Below, piece by piece: positions 1 to 5,807 of a stretch of 8,257 bases of DNA. Made by a program: the position numbers and the translations under genes. How positions within the stretch are numbered: the first letter of the stretch is position 1; each line of letters begins with the position of its first letter. The DNA lies in contig JAGOGT010000037.1 in the NCBI GenBank assembly GCA_017996595.1, positions 1-8,257 on the forward strand, in the 5' to 3' direction. The DNA comes from Candidatus Cloacimonadota bacterium. Lineage in GTDB: Bacteria; Cloacimonadota; Cloacimonadia; Cloacimonadales; Cloacimonadaceae. Below the pieces are notes generated by a model. That model was not told the DNA's origin. It searched no databases and worked only from the letters and a program-made list of their open reading frames with translations.

Positions 1-1586
1 CCTTTGGCACGCGCCATGCGGGTTTTGGCAGTGGAGCGATAGGGCTGTCCACCTCCGCCCACGCAGCCACCGGTGCAGGCCATCACTTCCACAAAGTGAT
101 AGGGAGGTTCCTCGCCTTTGGCTTTGGCAGCTCTGATCTCGTTCATCAGTTTGGATACGTTTCCCAGGCCTGAAGCCACGCCGATGCGCACTTCCTTGCC
201 CAGGATGGTGATCTTGCCTTTCTTGATGCCTTTGCCGCCACGCACAAAGTCGATCTTGGGATCGGGCAGCTCTTTTCCCGTGGCAAAGTGGTATGCAGTT
301 CGCAGCGCTGCTTCCATCACGCCGCCCGTAGCGCCAAAGATGGTTCCGGCACCGCTGTATTCGCCCAGGGGGCTATCAGCTTCACCTTCACTGAGGTGAG
401 CAAGGTTGATTCCACGGGTTTTCAGCATGCGTGCCAGTTCGCGGGTGGTGATGGTGAGATCCACATCCTTATAGCCCGAGGCATACATATCTTCCATGCG
501 CTCAATTTCGTACTTTTTGGCGGTGCAGGGCATCACGCTAACCAGGAAGATCTTTTTGGGATCGAGCTTCATCTTTTCTGCCCAATAGGTTTTAACGATG
601 GTTCCCACCATTTGGTGCGGGGATTTGGAGGAAGAGAAATGGGGAATCAAGTCGGCATGGAATTTCTCCAGATAGTCCACCCAGGAAGGACAGCAGGTGG
701 TGATAAGCGGAAACTCTTCGGGGTGCTGAGTGAAGATTTTTACGAATTCGCTGGCCTCTTCCATGATGGTGAGATCGGCGCCGAAATTGGTGTCGAACAC
801 ATATTTGAAGCCCAGTTCGCGCAGGGCGGTATACATCTTGCCTTTCACGTTGGTTCCAGGTTTCAGGCCAAATTCTTCGCCCAGGGCTACACGTACGGCA
901 GGGGCTTCCTGAGCCACCAAAACCAGCTCCGGATCATCCAAAGCAGCCCACAGAGCATCAGAATCATCTGCTTCATAGATGGCGGCAACAGGGCAGTGCG
1001 CACTGCATTGGCCGCAGCGTACGCATTCCGAATCACCCAGCAGGCGGTCAAAAGTAGGGCCTACATAGGTGTTGAAGCCACGTTCGCTATTCTCCAGGGC
1101 GTGCACATCCTGAATTTCATTGCACACATAGGTGCAGCGTCCGCACTGAATGCAATAGGAGGGATCGAGGGTGATGGCATGGGAGCTATTGTCGCGGCCC
1201 TTGTATTTGCGGCGGAATTTCTTCAGGTTCATGTGGCGGATGGCCAGTTCCTGAGCCAGGTCCTGAAGCTCACAGCGGCCATTCTTAACGCATTCGGGGC
1301 AGTTATTGGGGTGATTGGACAGAATTATTTCCACGGCATCGCGGCGCAAATCGAGCAGCTTTTTGCCGGTGGTTTTAATCTTCATGCCGTCCTCGCAGGG
1401 AGTGGAACAGGAGCGTACATAGCGTCCATTTATCTCCACCATGCATACCCCGCAATTGCCAAAGGACGGCAGGTCTTCATGATAGCATAAGTGGGGAACC
1501 GGATAGCCGGCTTTGGAGCAGGCATGCAGGACTTTGGTATTTTTTAATACTTGGGTGGCTTTGCCGTTTACATACACGGTTATCAT
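1..1586 (-). CDS. hydA: [FeFe] hydrogenase, group A, 3' end cut by window edge
   Basis: Catalyses reversible H2 formation or oxidation in the cytosol. 528 residues are visible. The N-terminal [2Fe-2S] domain has Cys34, 45, 48 and 60. A His-Cys3 [4Fe-4S] site follows (His92, Cys96, 99, 105). Next come two CxxCxxCxxxC ferredoxin clusters (Cys145/148/151/155 and 188/191/194/198). The H-cluster domain has P1 TTCCPSW (proton-relay Cys298, ligand Cys299), P2 MPCTAKKYE (Cys354) and P3 EVMACTGGCVGGGGQP (Cys504, Cys508). Every cluster ligand is present and the numbering nearly matches Clostridium CpI (574 aa), so only about 40-60 residues should be missing. The ATG is preceded by GAGG eight to five bases upstream of the spacer end and lies 16 bp after the zinc-ribbon gene, so it is the third gene of the nadC operon. 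The modular layout is that of ferredoxin-linked or HndD/HydA-type enzymes. Whether it works alone or with NuoE/NuoF-like subunits cannot be told, because no partner lies upstream. Confidence 0.97.
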   Translation of the reverse strand, partial: MITVYVNGKATQVLKNTKVLHACSKAGYPVPHLCYHEDLPSFGNCGVCMVEINGRYVRSCSTPCEDGMKIKTTGKKLLDLRRDAVEIILSNHPNNCPECVKNGRCELQDLAQELAIRHMNLKKFRRKYKGRDNSSHAITLDPSYCIQCGRCTYVCNEIQDVHALENSERGFNTYVGPTFDRLLGDSECVRCGQCSAHCPVAAIYEADDSDALWAALDDPELVLVAQEAPAVRVALGEEFGLKPGTNVKGKMYTALRELGFKYVFDTNFGADLTIMEEASEFVKIFTQHPEEFPLITTCCPSWVDYLEKFHADLIPHFSSSKSPHQMVGTIVKTYWAEKMKLDPKKIFLVSVMPCTAKKYEIERMEDMYASGYKDVDLTITTRELARMLKTRGINLAHLSEGEADSPLGEYSGAGTIFGATGGVMEAALRTAYHFATGKELPDPKIDFVRGGKGIKKGKITILGKEVRIGVASGLGNVSKLMNEIRAAKAKGEEPPYHFVEVMACTGGCVGGGGQPYRSTAKTRMARAK

Positions 1587-1602
1587 CGTTACCTCGCTTT
1601 AT

Positions 1603-2346
1603 TTAATTTTCTGGTTCGGCCGGAGCTTGTTCCTCTGCTTCGTTAATCCGGTTCATGAGGATGCGTCCGCAGTTTTCACAATAAACCATCTTGCGCCGCA
1701 GTTGCAGTTCGATGCGCATCTGCTGACGGATCACGAATCCGCAGGCTCCACAGGAACCATCGCGGTTGAAGGCCACGGCCTGATTGTTTTTGTGTTTGAT
1801 CATGGTTCCGTAGTGTTTCACCACGGGGATGGGCAAGGTGCGTGCCAGATCGTTGCGTTTGCTGCGCACGGCTTCAATTTCCGTTTCCAGGGAATCTATC
1901 TGATGGCGCAGATCGCCCTCTTTTTCTTTTTTGCGTTGCTCTGCCTTTTGCAATTCGGCCTTGGCTTCTTCCACTTTGGCTTTGGCATCGGCGTCGCTAT
2001 CCATCAGTTCCAGCATTGCGGATTCGGCATCTTCGATCTTTCCTTTCAGGAAGGCAATCTCGCTATTCAGGGCCTTGTATTCCTTGTTGTTTTTGATCTC
2101 GGAAAGCTGTGCCCCATATTTCTTGATCTGTTCCTGATGCCCTTTGATTTCTTGCTCGAGAGTGCGCTGTTTTTTGCTGATCTCGGAACGCACGGTTTCG
2201 CAGGCCAAAAGGTTCGCCGTAGCCTGATCCACACTATCGATGATCTCATTTAGCTGTTTGGGAAGTTCTTGCTGCAGGATCCGGAAGCGACCGATCTGAT
2301 CGTCCAAAAGCTGCATCTGGGCAAGGGTTCTTAGCTGTTCTATCAT
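1603..2346 (-). CDS. Coiled-coil protein with C-terminal C4 zinc ribbon (DUF164/zf-RING_7 family)
   Basis: This 247-residue protein has the architecture of the family that includes Helicobacter HP0958 and Chlamydia CT398. A long charged heptad-rich coiled coil spans about residues 1-165 and contains the family motif NNKEYKAL (86-93). It is followed by a zinc ribbon with two CxxC knuckles: Cys199/Cys202 and Cys223/Cys226, the latter in CENCGRIL. HP0958 is reported to bind RNA and to act as a chaperone for RpoN. In most bacteria the role is unclear, so I do not assign a function beyond a likely nucleic-acid or protein adaptor. Its ATG lies 2 bp after the nadC stop. Its Shine-Dalgarno sequence AAGGAG is formed by the last two sense codons of nadC, which implies translational coupling. 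The family assignment is solid; the function is inferred only weakly. Confidence 0.93.
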   Translation of the reverse strand: MIEQLRTLAQMQLLDDQIGRFRILQQELPKQLNEIIDSVDQATANLLACETVRSEISKKQRTLEQEIKGHQEQIKKYGAQLSEIKNNKEYKALNSEIAFLKGKIEDAESAMLELMDSDADAKAKVEEAKAELQKAEQRKKEKEGDLRHQIDSLETEIEAVRSKRNDLARTLPIPVVKHYGTMIKHKNNQAVAFNRDGSCGACGFVIRQQMRIELQLRRKMVYCENCGRILMNRINEAEEQAPAEPEN

Positions 2347-2348
2347 TG

Positions 2349-3170
2349 TTACTCCTTAAAAAGCAGGCTGATATCCAGGGATTTCACGGAATGCGTGAGC
2401 GCCCCGGATGAAATGTATTCTATCCCCGTTTTGGCATAAGCCACGATGTTCTCTTCGGTTATGCCCCCGGAGACCTCAAATTCCACCTTATTGCGGTAAT
2501 TCTTGATCGCCTTTTTGATTTGCGCCGGCGTCATATTATCCAGCATAATCCTGTCCGCACCGGCTTGATAGGCTTCTTCAAGCTCTTGGGGATTGGTTAC
2601 TTCCACCTCGATCTTATAGCTGGTATTGTGCTTTTTGATGCGCTGCACAGCGGCAGTAATGGAACCGCAAGCCCGGATGTGATTTTCTTTGATCAGCACC
2701 ATGTCAAAAAGCCCAAAGCGGTGATTGAATCCCCCTCCGATGCGTACGGAATACTTTTCCAGGCTGCGCAGCAGGGGTGTGGTTTTGCGGGTGTCCAGCA
2801 GCTTCACTCCGGTTCCTTCCACCATCTTCACCAGATTGGCGGTCTTGGTGGCAATTCCAGACATGCGCTGCATGAAGTTCAAAGCGGTTCTTTCTCCCAT
2901 CAATATGGAGCTGGGACGCCCTTCGAGGCGCATAATCTCGTCCTTGGGCCGCACGCTGTCCCCGTCTTTTTTATAGAGGGTGATCTTCAGTTCGCCATCC
3001 AGAGTCCAAAATACCTGACGGGCAAGGTCTGCCCCGGCAATTACGCCCTCAGCTTTGGCAACGATAAAAGCGCTGCAATTCAATGGTTCCAGATCGAGGT
3101 AGGCGGTGGTGATATCTCCGCTACCCAGGTCTTCTTCAAGGCTTTTGCGGATAATTTCGTCTATAGACAT
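2349..3170 (-). CDS. nadC: Nicotinate-nucleotide pyrophosphorylase (carboxylating), quinolinate phosphoribosyltransferase
   Basis: Converts quinolinate and PRPP to nicotinate mononucleotide, CO2 and PPi, the last step of de novo pyridine-ring synthesis for NAD. The protein is 273 residues, normal for the family. Recognisable signatures are EDLGSGDITT (13-22), ERTALNFMQRMSGIAT (93-108), LLDTRKTTP, GGGFNHRFGL, KENH, IMLDNM and SGGI. Active-site residues match those of Mycobacterium tuberculosis NadC at a constant offset of 11: Arg94, Arg128, Lys129, His150, Arg151, Lys161, Glu190 and Asp211. The ATG at 3170 is chosen because GGGAG lies five bases upstream; an in-frame TTG at 3185 is not supported by a ribosome binding site. 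It is the first gene of an operon with the zinc-ribbon protein and hydA. A terminator hairpin directly precedes its ribosome binding site. No nadA or nadB is visible in the window. Confidence 0.98.
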   Translation of the reverse strand: MSIDEIIRKSLEEDLGSGDITTAYLDLEPLNCSAFIVAKAEGVIAGADLARQVFWTLDGELKITLYKKDGDSVRPKDEIMRLEGRPSSILMGERTALNFMQRMSGIATKTANLVKMVEGTGVKLLDTRKTTPLLRSLEKYSVRIGGGFNHRFGLFDMVLIKENHIRACGSITAAVQRIKKHNTSYKIEVEVTNPQELEEAYQAGADRIMLDNMTPAQIKKAIKNYRNKVEFEVSGGITEENIVAYAKTGIEYISSGALTHSVKSLDISLLFKE

Positions 3171-3183
3171 GCTTTCTCCCTGC

Positions 3184-3216
3184 AAAAAAAAAGCATTTGC
3201 GCAGCGGCAAATGCTT
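3184..3216 (-). terminator. Intrinsic terminator in the nadC leader (candidate attenuator)
   Basis: Read on the minus strand, AAGCATTTGC and GCAAATGCTT form a perfect 10-bp stem around a 6-base loop (CGCTGC). This runs into nine consecutive T residues (two of them in the stem). The T tract ends only a few bases before the GGGAG that serves nadC. No minus-strand gene ends upstream, because the next gene is divergent. The hairpin therefore lies inside the nadC leader rather than behind a finished gene. Confidence 0.75.
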
Positions 3217-3240
3217 CATAGTCTTTTATCTTACTGTCAT

Positions 3241-3249
3241 CATGTTTGC
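3241..3249 (-). promoter_or_regulatory. Possible antiterminator strand of the nadC leader
   Basis: On the minus strand this reads GCAAACATG. It can pair, with one bulged C, to CATTTGC in the first arm of the terminator hairpin just downstream. That pairing and the terminator stem exclude each other, which is the logic of an attenuator. No ligand-binding or leader-peptide sensor is identified. A short ORF starting at about 3279 would run through the hairpin, but its coding status is unproven. Confidence 0.3.
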
Positions 3250-3293
3250 ATATCTTATTAAGTCGATAACACATATATATTTCATCCTCTTTG

Positions 3294-3302
3294 TTCATAC
3301 CA
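3294..3302 (-). promoter_or_regulatory. Candidate extended -10 promoter for the nadC operon
   Basis: On the minus strand the sequence is TG-G-TATGAA, an extended -10 element with four of six matches to TATAAT. It would give a leader of about 115 bases ahead of nadC that contains both the antiterminator strand and the terminator. A perfect TTGACA at 3324-3329 lies 24 bases upstream, too far for a standard -35, so support is modest. Confidence 0.25.
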
Positions 3303-3365
3303 AAAAAACTGGCTTAAGCTGGCTGTCAAGCACTAAATGTGGAAAGGGTGAGATTGAGGATAGAC

Positions 3366-3393
3366 TTGACTTATTTGGAGCTCTGTAAATAGT
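3366..3393 (+). promoter_or_regulatory. Candidate promoter of the peptidase-cyclase operon
   Basis: TTGACT (3366-3371), 16 bases, then AATAGT (3388-3393). The predicted start of transcription would fall at or next to the ATG at 3400. The GGAG at 3377-3380 lies inside the spacer and would then not be on the mRNA. The -10 match is only four of six. Confidence 0.3.
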
Positions 3394-3399
3394 GTGATC

Positions 3400-4428
3400 A
3401 TGGATCAAATGTTTATATACAGCTGTGCTCTGATGATCATTATCAGCTTACTGCTGGCGTCTTGCGCGCCAGTGAAAGGGAATGTGTATCCCCTGGGGCC
3501 AAGGTATCTGCGCCACGATTCCCTGATCAATGAGCTGAATGATATTGCTTCTCTCGATCCCGAGCTGGCCAGGCTGAAAATCATCGGCTTCAGCACTCGC
3601 GATCAGCTTCCCATCCAGGCCCTGGAAATTGGCCGCAGCGAGGCAACTCGCAAAGTGCTCATCATCGGCCAGCATCATGGCGATGAAGTAATCGGCGTGA
3701 ATGTAAGCGTGGCCTTTGCCCGCCATCTGGTGAGCAAGCAGGATAAAGATGGCGAGTGTGCCGAAACCCTGGCGCACACCAAATTCTGGATCATTCCCAC
3801 CCTCAATCCCGAAGCCTTCCGCATCGTCAGCTCCGGAGAATATCGCTTCAAACGCAAGAACAATCGCGATAGCGACGGTAACAAGAAGCTAAACCTCAGA
3901 ACCGATGGCGTTGATCTGAATCGCAATTATCCCGTGTATTGGGATCTGGATATCGACACCAATCCCGAAAGCCCCTATTACAAGGGTGCCGAGCCCGCTT
4001 CGGAACAGGAAGTGCAGGCTGTTATCGCCCTGGCTCAGGCTGAGGATTTTGATGATGCCATCTTTTTCCATAGTTCCGCTTCCGGAGCATATAGCGAGAT
4101 GATTTTCCTGCCCTCCGGCGATGGCAATACTGAGCTGTGGGATGAAACCATGGATCTGGCTTTGCGCTATGCTGCCATGCTGAAAAAGGATTACAAACCC
4201 GGCACTTACGATGTGCATAGCAACGGCGTTTCCAAAGTGGGCAATGCCCGCAACTACTTTTTTCACCGCCTGGGCTGCAAGGCCTTTTTAGTGGAAATGG
4301 GCGGCATCAATAAGCAAGGAATCAGCGTTATCCACCCTCCGGATGAGATCCTGGCCCGCATTACCAGGCGTCAGATTAGCGCCCTCAGCAGGCTTTTTTG
4401 CGATCCGCCCGATCCCAAAAGTAACTAA
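3400..4428 (+). CDS. M14-family zinc carboxypeptidase, predicted lipoprotein
   Basis: A secreted metallopeptidase of 342 residues, counted from the ATG at 3400. An N-terminal hydrophobic stretch ends in a lipobox L19-A20-S21-Cys22, so it should be lipid-anchored in the envelope. The M14 catalytic set is complete: zinc ligands His93 and Glu96 in HHGDE; substrate-binding Asn174/Arg175 in GVDLNRN; third zinc ligand His224 in FFHSS; catalytic Glu299 in FLVEMGG. The 49-residue gap from Arg175 to His224 fits carboxypeptidase A spacing. Substrate cannot be read from the sequence; peptides or murein cross-link peptides are both reasonable. A GTG at 3394 is in frame but GGAG is 13 bases away, and ATG 3409 is a further option. 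The signal peptide is odd: there is no Lys or Arg before the hydrophobic core. The PAS-cyclase follows after 35 bp, so the two are probably co-transcribed. Confidence 0.92.
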   Translation: MDQMFIYSCALMIIISLLLASCAPVKGNVYPLGPRYLRHDSLINELNDIASLDPELARLKIIGFSTRDQLPIQALEIGRSEATRKVLIIGQHHGDEVIGVNVSVAFARHLVSKQDKDGECAETLAHTKFWIIPTLNPEAFRIVSSGEYRFKRKNNRDSDGNKKLNLRTDGVDLNRNYPVYWDLDIDTNPESPYYKGAEPASEQEVQAVIALAQAEDFDDAIFFHSSASGAYSEMIFLPSGDGNTELWDETMDLALRYAAMLKKDYKPGTYDVHSNGVSKVGNARNYFFHRLGCKAFLVEMGGINKQGISVIHPPDEILARITRRQISALSRLFCDPPDPKSN

Positions 4429-4463
4429 AAAGAGCTCCAAAGGCTATTTGCCAGGGAGGAACG

Positions 4464-5516
4464 ATGAAGTTTTTTGAAGACCTGAACAATCCAGAATCGG
4501 AGCTGGTACGCATCATGAACAGCCTCTATGACGGCATCTATGTGGTAAATCCGGAACGGGAAATCCTCTTTTGGAACGATGCCGCAGCACGCATGACCGG
4601 CTACAGCGCTGCAGAAGTGATCGGCAAACGCTGCCGGGACGACATTCTGAACCATATCGATGAAAATGGCGTGCTGCTTTGCCGCGGAGCCTGTCCCATC
4701 CTGATTGCCTTCAGCACCGGTAGCAACGCCAGCGTCAAAGTTTATCCCAAAACCAAGCAGGGCAAGCGCTTTCCCGTGGAAACCAATATCTCCGTGGTGC
4801 GGGATGAAGCCGGAAAAGTGGTGGCTGCCATCGAGATCTTCCGCGATATCACGCATCAGGAAGAATATCGCATCATGCAGGAGAAATTCAATAGCCTCAT
4901 CAAAAAATATGTGTCCAGCACCACCTTTAGCGATATCCAGAGCCGCATCCGCGGTGAAAGCAACCTGGGTAAGCCCCGCATCGTGGATATCAGCGTGCTT
5001 TACCTGGATATCGTGAATTTTACAGGATTTAGCGAACATAGCACTCCTCAGGCCGCAGTGCAGCTTCTGAACGACATCTTTGGTATCTGCGACGTGATTA
5101 CCCGCGAATGCTATGGCGATATCGATAAATTCATCGGCGACGCCATTATGGCCGTATTCAGCGATGCCAATGATGCCGTGCGCAGCGCCAAACGCATTCT
5201 GGAAACGGGCATTCCGGAGCTGAACGCCCTGCGTGCCGAGGAAAAGCAAAGCCCCATCTCCATCCGCATCGGCATCAATTCCGGCCTGGTGCTGCAAGGG
5301 GATATCGGCACCCTGGATCGCAAAGACCTCACCGTGATCGGCGATACGGTTAATACCGCTGCCCGCGTGGAAAAATCATCCCTGCCAAACCGTCTCATGA
5401 TCACCGAAGCCACCTATAGCCGCCTGGATCATGAGCTCTCCGATCTCTTCGCTTTTCACCACGATGAAATCATGAAAGGTAAGGAAGAGCGCATCAAACT
5501 GTTTATATTGGAGTGA
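4464..5516 (+). CDS. PAS domain-class III adenylate/guanylate cyclase
   Basis: A soluble sensor-cyclase of 350 residues. Residues about 11-130 form a PAS domain (SLYDGIYVVNPEREILFWND, GYSAAEVIGK, closing IFRDITHQ). A short helical linker (131-165) leads into the cyclase domain (about 172-350). Catalytic features are intact: metal-binding Asp182 (VLYLDIVNFTGFS) and Asp226 (DKFIGDAIMAVF), and transition-state residues Asn297 and Arg301 (GDTVNTAAR). The purine-specificity pair Lys222 and Thr290 is typical of class IIIb adenylate cyclases, so cAMP is the likelier product. There is no membrane segment. The PAS carries three clustered cysteines (57, 73, 77) that could bind a cofactor or sense redox. 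The start is supported by AGGGAGGA ending three bases before ATG. It lies 35 bp behind the M14 lipoprotein gene and probably shares its transcript. Confidence 0.95.
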   Translation: MKFFEDLNNPESELVRIMNSLYDGIYVVNPEREILFWNDAAARMTGYSAAEVIGKRCRDDILNHIDENGVLLCRGACPILIAFSTGSNASVKVYPKTKQGKRFPVETNISVVRDEAGKVVAAIEIFRDITHQEEYRIMQEKFNSLIKKYVSSTTFSDIQSRIRGESNLGKPRIVDISVLYLDIVNFTGFSEHSTPQAAVQLLNDIFGICDVITRECYGDIDKFIGDAIMAVFSDANDAVRSAKRILETGIPELNALRAEEKQSPISIRIGINSGLVLQGDIGTLDRKDLTVIGDTVNTAARVEKSSLPNRLMITEATYSRLDHELSDLFAFHHDEIMKGKEERIKLFILE

Positions 5517-5519
5517 AAA

Positions 5520-5575
5520 GGGAGAAGGGAACAGGGAAAAGTGGGTGAAAAAGTGAAAGAGTGGAAAGGTGAAAC
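5520..5575 (+). repeat. Purine-rich degenerate tandem tract with four GGG runs
   Basis: Directly after the cyclase stop, three heptads follow one another (GGGAGAA, GGGAACA, GGGAAAA). They are followed by GTG-containing units (GTGGGTGAAAAA, GTGAAAGA, GTGGAAAG, GTGAAAC). The four GGG runs at 5520, 5527, 5534 and 5543 are separated by 4, 4 and 6 bases, which satisfies the usual G-quadruplex rule on the coding (mRNA) strand. The strand is almost free of C over this stretch. Confidence 0.55.
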
Positions 5576-5635
5576 TCAGCTTGAACATCTCGTTCCAGGT
5601 TGTCCATATCGTATATTGTTAATCGTAGCTCGTTA

Positions 5636-5696
5636 CCATGCGGTGACCATGCGATGCCCATGCATTTGCCCGGGGATCGCATGGGCATCTCATGGT
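5636..5696. repeat. CATG-rich palindromic intergenic element
   Basis: CCATGC occurs at 5636, 5647 and 5658, exactly 11 bp apart. The last two copies are part of an 18-bp arm (5646-5663) that pairs with 5679-5696 with one mismatch. The core is GATGCCCATGC against GCATGGGCATC, and the outer part is ACCATG against CATGGT. The 15-bp spacer contains CCCGGG. There is no T tract, so it does not look like an ordinary terminator. It could be a REP-like repeat or a binding site for a dimeric protein; only this copy is seen in the window. Confidence 0.6.
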
Positions 5697-5746
5697 AAAT
5701 ATTTATAGAGCATCCCCTTATGAGGCTTGGGGGCGTAACAAAGCGC

Positions 5747-5774
5747 TTGACCGTTAAAGGCAGCTACCTAAAAA
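5747..5774 (+). promoter_or_regulatory. Candidate promoter of the pirin gene
   Basis: TTGACC (5747-5752), 16 bases, then TAAAAA (5769-5774), leaving about 27 bases of leader before the pirin ATG. An 11-bp interrupted palindrome TTCCT-T-AGGAA lies at about 5779-5789, near the predicted transcription start, and could be an operator. Matches are partial, so confidence is modest. Confidence 0.35.
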
Positions 5775-5807
5775 TGCTTCCTTAGGAAAAACCACCAAGG
5801 AGATACC

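Noticed and set aside
288..1490. 400-codon open frame on the plus strand
   Set aside because: It lies antisense to hydA, whose minus-strand frame has every expected cysteine motif. The plus-strand product shows no recognisable domain and is a codon-bias shadow.
1513..2253. 246-codon open frame on the plus strand
   Set aside because: Antisense to the zinc-ribbon gene. The minus frame has the coiled coil, two CxxC pairs and operon-type spacing.
2520..3221. 233-codon open frame on the plus strand
   Set aside because: Antisense to nadC, whose active-site residues are all in the minus frame.
3170..3300. Short leader ORF on the minus strand overlapping the nadC start (from about 3279)
   Set aside because: An AGAGG lies at fair distance, but the frame runs through the terminator hairpin and into nadC with no codon pattern suggestive of sensing. 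Not strong enough to list as a gene.
3324..3329. Perfect TTGACA on the minus strand as the -35 of nadC
   Set aside because: At 16-18 bases downstream there is only a T run, no acceptable -10. The TATGAA further on is 24 bases away and is listed instead as an extended -10 candidate.
4425..5297. 290-codon open frame on the minus strand
   Set aside because: Antisense to the PAS-cyclase; no start signals and no recognisable motif.
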